From contig JAEDEG010000021.1 of NCBI GenBank assembly GCA_016293435.1, positions 1 to 32,991 on the forward strand: a DNA stretch of 32,991 nucleotides. The letters are read 5' to 3'. This DNA comes from Clostridia bacterium. GTDB lineage: Bacteria > Bacillota > Clostridia > UMGS1810. This document shows positions 24,232 through 32,224 of this stretch, piece after piece. A program made the translations under genes and the position numbers. The notes under the pieces were generated by a model that did no database searches, was not told the origin of the DNA, and saw only the letters and a program-made list of their open reading frames with translations. The first letter of the stretch is position 1; each line of letters opens with the position of its first letter.

Positions 24232-26286
24232 ATGGCGGCTACAAAGGATATCAGAAATGTGTGTCTTATATCACACGGCAATGCGGGTAAAACTTCGCTG
24301 GTTGAAGCAATGCTATATAATGGAAAATTAATTGACAGATTTGGCAGAATCGAAGACGGAAATACTGTTTCAGACTATGACAGTGAAGAAATTAAGAGAA
24401 AAATTTCAATTAATACATCTCTTGTAAGCTTTGATTGGAACGATAAAAAAATGAACATTCTGGATACCCCGGGTTTTTTTGATTTTGTGGGGGAACAGAT
24501 AGAGGCGGCAAGTGTTTGTGAAAACTGTATTATTACAGTAAGTGGAAAGTCAGGAGTATCGGCAGGAACCGAAAAAGCCTGGGCTATGGCAGATAAATAT
24601 AATTTAGGGAAAATTATTTTTGTAAATAAACTTGATGATATAAAGTCTGACTATATAAGGGTTGTAGAACAGTTAAATGATATATTCGGCAAAGCAATTG
24701 CTCCGTTTACTTTCCCGATTAAAGACGGTGATTTCTTCATAGGCTTTGTAGATGTTATAAAAATGAAAGCAAAAATGTTTACAGGACCCGAAGCTACATA
24801 TGAAGATATTCCTGAGGCATATATGGAAACTGCTCAGAGAAGCCGAGAGATTTTGAATGAATCAATTGCAGAATGCTCTGACGAACTTATGGAAAAATTT
24901 TTTGCAGGTGAAGACTTTACGGAAGAAGAAATTAAGACTGCTATAAAAACCGGTATCAGAAACGGTACGGTTGTGCCCGTAATCTGCGGAAGTACACTTA
25001 TGCGTATAGGTATTACCCATGTTCTAAGCCTCGTATCCAACTATCTTTTTGCTCCAAATGATTCAGAAGCAATTATTGCAAAGGATATTAAAACGGGAGA
25101 GAAAAAAGAAATTGTATGCTCGTCTGACGGTCCTGTGGTACTCAAGGTGTTTAAAACAGTTGTAGATAATTATGTTGGAAAAATGTCATATTTTAAAGTT
25201 ATATCAGGAAAGCTTACTCAGGACACATCACTATATAACTCAAATAAGGATGAAAATGAAAAATTAGGCAAAATATTTACTCTCAGAGGAAAAAAGCAGA
25301 TAGAAGTATCTGCTCTTGAAGCCGGTGATATAGGTGTTGCTGCAAAGCTTTTATATACCGAAACCGGAGATACTCTCTGTGATGCAAAAAACCCTGTTGT
25401 TTTAGATGGTATAGAATTTCCGGAGCCTGTGCTTTCGATGGCTATCGTTCCCAAGGCCAAGGGAGATGAAGAAAAGATAAGCCAGGGACTTGCAAGACTC
25501 ATGGAAGAGGATAAGACATTTTGCATTTCTTCTAACAAAGAAACCGGCGAAACAGTTATTTCGGGTCTCGGTGAGCAGCATTTAAATGTTATTTGTTCTA
25601 AGCTTTTGTCAAAGTTTGGTGTAGATGTGGATCTTAAAGTTCCCAAGATTGCATACAGAGAGACTATTCGCAAAAAGGTTAAGGTTGAAGGAAAATACAA
25701 AAAGCAGTCCGGTGGTCACGGACAGTATGGGCATGTGTGGATTGAATTTGAACCCTGTGAGAGTGAAGAATTAGTCTTTGAAGAAAAAGTATTTGGGGGA
25801 AGTGTGCCTAAAAACTATTTTCCTGCTGTTGAAAAAGGCATAAAAGAGAGTATGGCAAAGGGTGTGTTGGCTGGCTATCCTGTTATCAACCTCAAGGCTA
25901 CACTTTTAGACGGTTCCTATCACCCCGTAGATTCGTCTGAAATGGCATTTAAGACAGCGGCATCAATTGCGTATAAGACAGGTCTCGAACAAGCTGATCC
26001 CGTGCTCTTAGAACCCATAGGCATGCTTAAGGCTGTTGTAAGAAACGACTATACCGGCGATGTAACCGGAGATATAAATAAACGTCGAGGCAGAATTCTC
26101 GGTATGAACCCCATTGGTGAAGGAGAAACCGAAATTGAAGCCCTTATTCCATGCAGTGAAATGACCAAATATGCTACAGACCTCAGAGCAATTACTAACG
26201 GAAGAGGAAGCTTTACCTTTAAGGAAGACCATTATGAAGAAGTTCCTGCCCATCTGGTTGAGAAAATAAAGGAAGAAGCAAAATAA
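24232..26286 (+). CDS. EF-G-2-like translational GTPase
   Basis: This 684-residue protein has the EF-G domain order: GTPase domain, domain II, and domains III-V, with the family segment YKKQSGGHGQYGHVWIEFEP in domain IV. G1 reads SHGNAGKT at 14-21, G3 DTPGFFDF at 78-85, and G4 NKLD at 132-135. In canonical EF-G the G3 motif is DTPGHVDF and its His helps trigger GTP hydrolysis; here that residue is Phe82. As I recall, the Thermus thermophilus EF-G-2 branch also has an aromatic residue there. It is therefore unlikely to be the housekeeping fusA. The ribosome binding site AAAGGAGGATG is very strong. It stands alone on the plus strand with its own terminator. A role in translocation or ribosome handling under special conditions is inference. 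Confidence 0.85.
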   Translation: MAATKDIRNVCLISHGNAGKTSLVEAMLYNGKLIDRFGRIEDGNTVSDYDSEEIKRKISINTSLVSFDWNDKKMNILDTPGFFDFVGEQIEAASVCENCIITVSGKSGVSAGTEKAWAMADKYNLGKIIFVNKLDDIKSDYIRVVEQLNDIFGKAIAPFTFPIKDGDFFIGFVDVIKMKAKMFTGPEATYEDIPEAYMETAQRSREILNESIAECSDELMEKFFAGEDFTEEEIKTAIKTGIRNGTVVPVICGSTLMRIGITHVLSLVSNYLFAPNDSEAIIAKDIKTGEKKEIVCSSDGPVVLKVFKTVVDNYVGKMSYFKVISGKLTQDTSLYNSNKDENEKLGKIFTLRGKKQIEVSALEAGDIGVAAKLLYTETGDTLCDAKNPVVLDGIEFPEPVLSMAIVPKAKGDEEKISQGLARLMEEDKTFCISSNKETGETVISGLGEQHLNVICSKLLSKFGVDVDLKVPKIAYRETIRKKVKVEGKYKKQSGGHGQYGHVWIEFEPCESEELVFEEKVFGGSVPKNYFPAVEKGIKESMAKGVLAGYPVINLKATLLDGSYHPVDSSEMAFKTAASIAYKTGLEQADPVLLEPIGMLKAVVRNDYTGDVTGDINKRRGRILGMNPIGEGETEIEALIPCSEMTKYATDLRAITNGRGSFTFKEDHYEEVPAHLVEKIKEEAK

Positions 26287-26320
26287 GTTAAATTCAGATA
26301 TTTAGAAAAAATAATAATAA

Positions 26321-26362
26321 AAAAGAAAGATTATGACCTAAAGGTTGTAATCTTTCTTTTTT
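26321..26362 (+). terminator. Terminator of the EF-G-like gene
   Basis: AAAAGAAAGATTA (26321-26333) pairs perfectly with TAATCTTTCTTTT (26348-26360), with a T tract running out of the 3' arm. An inner CCT/AGG pair tightens the loop. It starts 35 bases after the stop codon. Confidence 0.85.
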
Positions 26363-26394
26363 AAAAAAAAGGCAGCCGCAAATGAGCGGCTGCC
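26363..26394 (-). terminator. Terminator of serS
   Basis: GGCAGCCGC (26371-26379) pairs perfectly with GCGGCTGCC (26386-26394) over a six-base loop. On the minus strand it is followed by eight T residues (26363-26370). It lies 17 bases after the serS stop and faces the EF-G-like terminator, so the two transcripts are cleanly separated. Confidence 0.9.
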
Positions 26395-26411
26395 AAAAAG
26401 TAACAAATTAT

Positions 26412-27686
26412 TTATTTTTCAATAATTTCTTTTCCGCCCATATAAGGCACTAAAACATCAGGAATAGTAACGCTGCCGTCTTCATTCTGATAGTTTTCGA
26501 GAATTGCTGCTACAGTTCTGCCGATTGCAACACCGCTGCCATTTAATGTGTGTACAAACTGAGCTTTATCTTTGGGTGAATTTTTGAATTTAATGTTTGC
26601 TCGTCTTGCCTGAAAATCTTCAAAGTTGGAGCATGAAGAAATCTCGACATAACGGTTGTAGCTGGGCATCCACACTTCTATATCATATTTTTTGGCAGCT
26701 GTAAAACCAAGGTCACCCACGCATATTTTTACCACGCGGTAAGGAAGCTTGAGGAGCTGTAGCACTTTTTCTGCATCTTGTGTGAGCTTTTCGAGCTCTT
26801 CATAAGAATCTTCGGGTTTTGTAAACTTAACAAGCTCTACCTTGTTGAACTGGTGCTGTCTGATAAGACCTCTTGTATCTTTGCCTGCCGAGCCTGCTTC
26901 GGCTCTGAAGCATGCCGAATATGCAACATGCTTTATGGGTAGCTTTGAGCCGTCGATAATTTCATCTCTGTACATATTTGTAACCGGAACCTCTGCTGTG
27001 GGAATGAGAAAATAGTCTGTATCAACAACCTTGAAGGCATCTTCTTCAAACTTAGGCAACTGACCTGTGCCTATCATGCTTCTTCTGTGTACCATATACG
27101 GTGGAAATATCTCAGTATATCCACTATCGGTAGTATGTGTATCAAGATAAAAATTAATAATTGCACGTTCAAGGCGAGCACCGAGACCTTTGTAGAATGT
27201 AAATCTTGTACCGGTGACCTTGCCGGCTGTGGGTGCATCAAGAATATCAAGGTCTGCACCGATATCCCAGTGAGCTTTTGGCTCAAAGCCAAATTTTGTA
27301 GGCTCAGAAAAACGTCTGATTTCTACATTATCTTCGTCTGTATCGCCGTCGGGAACTTCATCATTGGGAATGTTGGGGATTGTATACATGATTTGCTGAA
27401 TTTTTTCGTCAAGCTCTCTTACGTTTTCGTCATATTCTTTGATTTGTGCAGAGAGTTTTTTCATTTCTTCAAATATAGGAGCAACATCTTTTCCCTCTTT
27501 TTTGAGAATGGGAATTTGCTTGCTGACATCATTTTGCTTGCTTTTTAGCTGTTCTACCTCATAAAGCATTTCTCTTCTTTTTGTATCGAGAGATAAAAGG
27601 GCATCAATATCAACTACTTCTTTTCTTCTCGCGAGGGCTTTTTTTACTTTTTCCGTCTCTGTTCTTATTAGCTTAAGATCTAACAT
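26412..27686 (-). CDS. serS: Seryl-tRNA synthetase
   Basis: SerRS charges tRNA-Ser with serine. The 424-residue product matches the usual size. It has the N-terminal two-helix coiled-coil arm (about residues 25-105) that grips the tRNA long arm. The class II motifs follow: motif 2 FRAEAGSAGKDTRGLIRQHQ and motif 3 GSGVAIGRTVAAILENYQ, with the serine-site segment ISSCSNFEDFQARR. The AAAGGA ribosome binding site is slightly far from the ATG (about 12 bases). The upstream membrane coiled-coil gene ends 34 bases before it without a terminator, so the two are probably cotranscribed. I looked for a T-box leader and saw none. Confidence 0.97.
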   Translation of the reverse strand: MLDLKLIRTETEKVKKALARRKEVVDIDALLSLDTKRREMLYEVEQLKSKQNDVSKQIPILKKEGKDVAPIFEEMKKLSAQIKEYDENVRELDEKIQQIMYTIPNIPNDEVPDGDTDEDNVEIRRFSEPTKFGFEPKAHWDIGADLDILDAPTAGKVTGTRFTFYKGLGARLERAIINFYLDTHTTDSGYTEIFPPYMVHRRSMIGTGQLPKFEEDAFKVVDTDYFLIPTAEVPVTNMYRDEIIDGSKLPIKHVAYSACFRAEAGSAGKDTRGLIRQHQFNKVELVKFTKPEDSYEELEKLTQDAEKVLQLLKLPYRVVKICVGDLGFTAAKKYDIEVWMPSYNRYVEISSCSNFEDFQARRANIKFKNSPKDKAQFVHTLNGSGVAIGRTVAAILENYQNEDGSVTIPDVLVPYMGGKEIIEK

Positions 27687-27720
27687 TTGCTACACTATCC
27701 TTTCAAATTTATCTTTTTTG

Positions 27721-28143
27721 TTATTGGTTATTTATATTCATCATCATATTATACAGGTATAACTGACTATGATTCAATTTTGTACGGTCGATTTCCGACA
27801 GTTTTTGCTTACATTCTGTATCTTTTTTGTTTTCATAAAGGTCAAGTGCTTCTGCAAGTACAGTTTCTATTGCAGAGTTTTCTTCTTCTGCAGATTTTAG
27901 AGAAGCTACCTCAGTATAAAGGGAACCTATCTGTTGATTCATTGTTTCTTTTTCTGATTTCAGAGTATTAATTTCATTTGTCAGCTCTGTATTTTTTTCT
28001 GACAAAGAAATTATGTTGTCTTTCAGCCCTTGCTTTTGTTCTGTTTCAGAGTTTACACTCAGACCTGCAAAGATTATAAGTATTAAAGCAAAAGAAAATA
28101 GAATTGCAACGTACATCCACAAAAATTTTGTGTTTTGCTTCAT
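27721..28143 (-). CDS. Membrane-anchored coiled-coil protein of unknown function
   Basis: I do not recognise this 140-residue protein. A single membrane segment lies at about residues 8-28, followed by a predicted extracytoplasmic coiled coil at about 35-85, rich in E, K, L and N. A short helical tail of about 50 residues contains SEIDRTKLNHSQLYLYNMMM. The shape resembles FtsL/DivIC-like small division proteins or a spacer protein, but no motif shows this. The ATG at 28143 is chosen because GGGAG is nine bases upstream; an ATG three codons earlier abuts that site. The gene sits between parB and serS, with a parS-like palindrome in its leader 23 bases before the start, and appears cotranscribed with serS. 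Confidence 0.7.
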   Translation of the reverse strand: MKQNTKFLWMYVAILFSFALILIIFAGLSVNSETEQKQGLKDNIISLSEKNTELTNEINTLKSEKETMNQQIGSLYTEVASLKSAEEENSAIETVLAEALDLYENKKDTECKQKLSEIDRTKLNHSQLYLYNMMMNINNQ

Positions 28144-28165
28144 TTTTATCATCTCCCTTCATAAA

Positions 28166-28181
28166 TGTTCCACGTGGAACA
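28166..28181. promoter_or_regulatory. parS: parS-like ParB binding site, perfect palindrome
   Basis: TGTTCCACGTGGAACA is a perfect 16-base palindrome. It differs from the Bacillus Spo0J consensus TGTTNCACGTGAAACA at one defined position and keeps the central CACGTG. It is 92 bases beyond the parB stop codon and lies between the promoter and the start of the small membrane-protein gene. Confidence 0.88.
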
Positions 28182-28232
28182 AACAAAATGCTTAAAATCC
28201 AAGTTTAGTAAGTTTTCTTGCTCACACATAAA

Positions 28233-28261
28233 ATCATATTGCCTATACTTTAAAAATCCAA
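28233..28261 (-). promoter_or_regulatory. Promoter of the membrane coiled-coil gene and serS
   Basis: On the minus strand, TTGGAT (28256-28261) and TATGAT (28233-28238) are separated by 17 bases. Transcription would start near 28226, run through the parS-like palindrome, and reach the first gene at 28143. Confidence 0.5.
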
Positions 28262-28273
28262 CACAGCTCAATT

Positions 28274-29143
28274 TTAGAGGTCGTTTTTTTCGGGATTTTC
28301 AATAATTTTTAATATTCTTTCCAAATCTTTTGCTGAATAATACTCTATTTGAATTTTTCCTTTGTTGTTGTTGTCAATTATTTTTACTTTTGTCCCCAAA
28401 ACCGCACTTACATTTTTTTCAATAGTTTCAAATGCAAGCTTTAAATTAAGATCAATTTCTTTTTTTGTCTTGGGATTTTTTTTACTTTTTTTTATAAGCT
28501 CTTCGAGCTCTCTTACACTAATTTTTTCATTTACGGCTTTATTTGCCAAGTTTATAATTACATCGGGATTATTTACCGATAAGAGAACCTTTGCGTGACC
28601 AACGGTAAGCTTTCCTTTTTCTATAAAGTCGATAACCTCGGCAGGGAGGTTAAGGAGCCTCAGTGAGTTTGCTACAGAACTTCTGCTTTTGCTCATTTTT
28701 TCACTAACCTGATCCTGGGTTAAACCATATTCATTCATAAGCTTTCGGTACCCGAGCGCTTCTTCGATGGGATTTAAGTCTTCTCTTTGGAGATTTTCTA
28801 TCAGTGCAAGCTCAAAAGCCTTCAAATTCTCATCTTTTTTTATAATTGCAGGAATAGTTTTGAGACCGGCAAGCTTTGATGCCCTCCATCTGCGCTCACC
28901 TGCAATAATTTGATAATATCCGTTATCCGATTTTTTTACAAGTATCGGAGATAGTACACCGTATAATTTTATCGAAGCGGCAAGCTCCGTAAGTTTTTCC
29001 TCATCAAAATCCTTTCTTGGCTGACCTTGATTGGGTTCGATGTCAATTATCTTGATTTCGGTTATGGAGTCAAAGTCTATCGACGAGTTTTCATCCGTTA
29101 AAAGTGCGCTAAGACCCTTACCGAGACCTTTTTTCTTTACCAT
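28274..29143 (-). CDS. parB: Chromosome-partitioning protein ParB (Spo0J)
   Basis: ParB is a CTP-dependent clamp that loads at parS and spreads, organising the origin region and recruiting condensin. The 289-residue product starts with the ParA-stimulating tail KKKGLGKGLSALL. It then has the nuclease/CTPase-fold motifs NQGQPRKDF, GERRWRA (82-88) and ENLQREDLNPIEEA (116-129). The helix-turn-helix is at about 141-163 (LTQDQVSEKMSKSRSSVANS), and the C-terminus forms the dimer domain. The similar Noc protein is less likely, given the ParA neighbour and parS-type sites. It follows parA by 57 bases. The perfect parS-like palindrome is just downstream. Confidence 0.96.
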   Translation of the reverse strand: MVKKKGLGKGLSALLTDENSSIDFDSITEIKIIDIEPNQGQPRKDFDEEKLTELAASIKLYGVLSPILVKKSDNGYYQIIAGERRWRASKLAGLKTIPAIIKKDENLKAFELALIENLQREDLNPIEEALGYRKLMNEYGLTQDQVSEKMSKSRSSVANSLRLLNLPAEVIDFIEKGKLTVGHAKVLLSVNNPDVIINLANKAVNEKISVRELEELIKKSKKNPKTKKEIDLNLKLAFETIEKNVSAVLGTKVKIIDNNNKGKIQIEYYSAKDLERILKIIENPEKNDL

Positions 29144-29200
29144 TTAATATACATTCCTTTCTTTTTTCTAAGGTGCAAATCCGCAAAAAAAGAATAATTC

Positions 29201-29977
29201 CTATTTTTTCCATTTTTTGTTGTTTTTGATAACTTCTTTAGCAAGCTTTACATAGCATGTGCTTCCTTTAGATGATTTATCGTAATAATTAATGGGCTGT
29301 CCGTAACTTGGAGCTTCACTCAGACGGACATTTCTGGGAATAACAGTCTTGTATAGCTTGTCCTTATAATATTTTTTCACTTCCTCAGCAACAAGCATCG
29401 AAAGATTTGTTCTCACATCATACATAGTCAGAAGCACGCCTTCGATCTCTATATCGGGATTAAGCTGCTTTTTTACCGTTCTTATTGTCGAAGTGAGCTG
29501 ACTTAATCCCTCCAATGCATAATATTCGCATTGAATCGGCATTATAATGCTGTCGGAAGCCACAAAAGAATTGAGTGTAAGAAGTCCCAGTGATGGAGGA
29601 CAGTCTATAACTATAAAATCATAGCTGTCTTTTACTTTTTCCAAAGCTCTTTTCAGAAGATACTCTCTTTTTTCAATATCTACCATTTCAATCTCTGCGC
29701 CGGCCAGGTCAATACCTGATGCACAAAGCCAGAGATTTTCATATTCCGTTTTAACAATGCATTCACTCATAGGCATTTTGTTTATAAGAACATCATACAC
29801 GCTTCCGCTTAGTTCTTCTTTGTCAATGCCTACACCGCTTGTCGCATTGCCTTGAGGATCCATATCGATTAATAATACTTTCTTTTTTGATGCACCGAGG
29901 CATGAAGCTAAATTTACTGATGTTGTGGTTTTTCCGACTCCGCCCTTCTGATTGGCAACTGAGATACACTTGCTCAT
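29201..29977 (-). CDS. parA: Chromosome-partitioning ATPase ParA (Soj)
   Basis: ParA/Soj is a deviant-Walker ATPase that binds DNA as a dimer, is stripped by ParB, and in Bacillus also regulates DnaA. The 258-residue product begins MSKCISVANQKGGVGKTTTS, with both signature lysines in KGGVGKTT, and has the Walker A' segment DFIVIDCPPSLG and QCEYYALEGL. The frame runs open to a TTG at 30037, but starting at 29977 gives the standard N-terminus of chromosomal ParA. The ribosome binding site GGAAAGG is rather far from that ATG (about 14 bases). A candidate promoter (TTGTTT-16-TAAAAT, 30065-30092) abuts the second parS-like site, which would allow ParB to affect its own operon. Confidence 0.96.
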   Translation of the reverse strand: MSKCISVANQKGGVGKTTTSVNLASCLGASKKKVLLIDMDPQGNATSGVGIDKEELSGSVYDVLINKMPMSECIVKTEYENLWLCASGIDLAGAEIEMVDIEKREYLLKRALEKVKDSYDFIVIDCPPSLGLLTLNSFVASDSIIMPIQCEYYALEGLSQLTSTIRTVKKQLNPDIEIEGVLLTMYDVRTNLSMLVAEEVKKYYKDKLYKTVIPRNVRLSEAPSYGQPINYYDKSSKGSTCYVKLAKEVIKNNKKWKK

Positions 29978-30064
29978 TTTATTTTCATAGCCTTTCCGCC
30001 CACTAAGCTTAAATATGTGAAGTCTTATTGTGGGCAAATAAGACGTGTAAAGGTATTTTATATA

Positions 30065-30092
30065 ATTTTACACTTAAAAAACATATAAACAA
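30065..30092 (-). promoter_or_regulatory. Candidate parAB promoter
   Basis: On the minus strand, TTGTTT (30087-30092) and TAAAAT (30065-30070) are 16 bases apart, and the leader to the parA start would be about 80 bases. The -35 side lies four bases from the parS-like site at 30097. The surrounding DNA is so AT-rich that chance matches are likely. Confidence 0.35.
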
Positions 30093-30096
30093 TTTT

Positions 30097-30112
30097 TGTT
30101 CCATGTGGAACA
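30097..30112. promoter_or_regulatory. parS: Second parS-like site
   Basis: TGTTCCATGTGGAACA matches the palindrome at 28166 except for one central base (CACGTG to CATGTG). It lies 120 bases upstream of parA, so the two sites flank parAB. The mismatch probably weakens ParB binding. Confidence 0.65.
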
Positions 30113-30286
30113 ATTTTGAAAGTATAAATTATATATACTTACCATGCATATATAATAGAAGAAACTATAATATATAATATACCACACTATACGAAATTTT
30201 TCAAGTAAGCAAAGCTCTTTTTTTTAAAAGTTAACTGTAATTTTATAAATTCTTTTGAATGTATAAAAATGTCAAATATATTCACT

Positions 30287-30314
30287 TAGACAAAATGTAA
30301 AAATTGCATATAAT
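30287..30314 (+). promoter_or_regulatory. Candidate upstream promoter for the ABC exporter
   Basis: TAGACA (30287-30292) and a perfect TATAAT (30309-30314) are separated by 16 bases. It would give a leader of about 110 bases. It competes with the promoter at 30364-30392. Confidence 0.35.
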
Positions 30315-30363
30315 ATCAAGAAAATCAAGAAATTTTTTGTGAAATTTTATTTTAAAAAAGCTC

Positions 30364-30392
30364 TTGTAATATTGCTCCAATGGTGATATGAT
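30364..30392 (+). promoter_or_regulatory. Promoter of the ABC exporter operon
   Basis: TTGTAA (30364-30369) and TATGAT (30387-30392) are 17 bases apart, placing transcription start near 30399, about 33 bases before the first exporter gene. Confidence 0.55.
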
Positions 30393-30431
30393 AGCAACTA
30401 ACTAAAAACATAATTTATGCGGGGTGTTTCT

Positions 30432-32219
30432 ATGAACGCTTTGAAGTGGTTGTGGAATTATGTTAAAAAGTATCGACTTAGTTTGCTGGCAGTTCTTTTT
30501 TTGACGGCAGGTTTTATAGTATGTGCTTTTGTAATTCCAATAGTCTTGGGACGGTTTGTTGACGACGTTATATACGGTGGCAAAACGAGTCTCTTATTTT
30601 TTTATGTGTTTTTAATTATCGGCTCAGTGGTAATTAAAGAGATTATTGTTTATATACGGCAGATAAGTGTAGAAAATTCGTCTCAGCGTACCATTAAAGA
30701 CATACGCAACCGCCTTTACGGCAAGCTGCAAACTCTTGACTGCTCCTATTATGACCGGACACGCAAAGGCGATATCATGAGCAGATTGACAATGGATACA
30801 GAGGCAATAAGAGTAGTTTTTGTAAGTACAATACCTTCACTTGTAGACCAGATTTTTTTTATGGTGATAGGGTTTTTTGTTATATTTTCGGCAAGCCCCC
30901 TGCTCACCCTGCTTCTCTTTTCGACCTGCCCGTTTATTGCTGCATTTGCATATTTTCTTGCAAAATACATAAAAAAAGACTATGTGGCAATGAGAGAAGC
31001 AAATTCGGAGCTCAACACGGTTGTTGCTGAAAATATTTCGGGAAACAGAGTTGTAAAAGCAAATGCCAAAGAAGAATATGAAATTGAAAAGTTTGAAAAG
31101 AAAAATGAACAGTACAAAAACGCTTTTATGGGGCATATCAAAACATGGGTAAAATACTGCCCGGCTATGGTATTTTTTGTGCATATGACAAACTTTATAT
31201 TTATTCTCTTTGGAGGATATCTTGTTATGAAGAAAATAATAACGGTGGGTCAGTTCACCACAGTTAACGGTTGCTTATGGTGTATTACTTCTCCCATGGC
31301 AAGTGTCGGAAACATAATAAATCAGTTTCAGCAATTCAGCGCAAGTGTTATAAAAATTCGTCAACTCGAAGATGAAGAACCTCTAATACAAAACCGAAAT
31401 GTTCAAAAGAGAGACACCGGTCTCAACGGGGATATTCAGTTTAAAAATGTGACCTTTGCATATGAGGGCGACCGAGTGCTCAAAAATATTAATTTTACTG
31501 CAAAAAGCGGTGAAACAATTGCAATTGTGGGACCAACGGGATCGGGTAAATCAACTCTTGTAAACCTGCTTGCAAGATTTTATGATCCTACCTATGGCAC
31601 CATATATCTCGACGGAATAAACCTCAAAAATATTGATGTGAAAACGGTGAGACAAAATATTGCAAGTGCAATGCAGGATGTATTTCTGTTTTCAGATACC
31701 ATAAAGAATAATATTGCCTACGGAGCTCCAAATGCAACCTACGAGGATGTTGTCAGAGTGGCAAAAATTGCCGATGCTCACAGCTTTATTACAAAAATGA
31801 GCGAGGGCTACGATACCATGGTTGGTGAAAGGGGAACGGGACTTTCGGGCGGTCAGAGACAGAGAATTTCTCTTGCAAGAGCTCTTCTCAAAAATCCGTC
31901 AATACTCATACTCGATGACACAACCTCGGCTCTTGACATGGAAACCGAATATTATATTCAGGAAAACCTGAAAGAAACCCATCGTACCAAAATTATTATA
32001 GCGCATCGTATATCCTCGGTTAAAAATGCAAATCTCATAATGGTACTCAATCACGGAAATCTTATAGAATGGGGTACACACGACGAGCTTATAGCCATGA
32101 ACGGTTATTATAAGGGTGTATTTGACCATCAGTTTGGTGATTTTAACAATGCACCCAGCTATCATATTAATCACCCCATAAAAGAAAATATAACAAAATA
32201 TAACAAAAGCGGGAGGTGA
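30432..32219 (+). CDS. ABC exporter half-transporter, subunit 1 (degenerate catalytic site)
   Basis: This 595-residue protein fuses a six-helix exporter membrane domain (about residues 1-310) to an ATPase domain (about 330-575). Walker A is GPTGSGKST, the Q-loop Gln lies in AMQDVFLF, the signature is LSGGQRQR, and the switch His is in IIAHRIS. The residue after Walker B, normally the catalytic Glu, is Asp496 (ILILDDTTSALD). That change is typical of one partner in heterodimeric exporters such as TM287/288 and BmrCD. ATG 30432 is chosen because GGGGTG is about six bases upstream; an earlier in-frame start lacks such a site. A second half-transporter begins five bases after its stop. The substrate (drug, lipid or peptide) cannot be told. 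Confidence 0.92.
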   Translation: MNALKWLWNYVKKYRLSLLAVLFLTAGFIVCAFVIPIVLGRFVDDVIYGGKTSLLFFYVFLIIGSVVIKEIIVYIRQISVENSSQRTIKDIRNRLYGKLQTLDCSYYDRTRKGDIMSRLTMDTEAIRVVFVSTIPSLVDQIFFMVIGFFVIFSASPLLTLLLFSTCPFIAAFAYFLAKYIKKDYVAMREANSELNTVVAENISGNRVVKANAKEEYEIEKFEKKNEQYKNAFMGHIKTWVKYCPAMVFFVHMTNFIFILFGGYLVMKKIITVGQFTTVNGCLWCITSPMASVGNIINQFQQFSASVIKIRQLEDEEPLIQNRNVQKRDTGLNGDIQFKNVTFAYEGDRVLKNINFTAKSGETIAIVGPTGSGKSTLVNLLARFYDPTYGTIYLDGINLKNIDVKTVRQNIASAMQDVFLFSDTIKNNIAYGAPNATYEDVVRVAKIADAHSFITKMSEGYDTMVGERGTGLSGGQRQRISLARALLKNPSILILDDTTSALDMETEYYIQENLKETHRTKIIIAHRISSVKNANLIMVLNHGNLIEWGTHDELIAMNGYYKGVFDHQFGDFNNAPSYHINHPIKENITKYNKSGR

Positions 32220-32224
32220 GTACA

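Larger units (their letters stand above)
30113..30431. other. AT-rich intergenic region between parA and the ABC exporter
   Basis: Apart from the parAB promoter side, this gap holds no ORF or RNA that I can support. It contains candidate plus-strand promoters for the exporter and long runs of A and T. The repeated TATATA-like tracts near 30125-30180 could be a flexible or melted region, but they have no clear repeat unit. Confidence 0.45.

Noticed and set aside
27687..28143. T-box riboswitch upstream of serS
   Set aside because: The DNA upstream of serS is coding for the membrane coiled-coil protein, and no T-box consensus or antiterminator was found.
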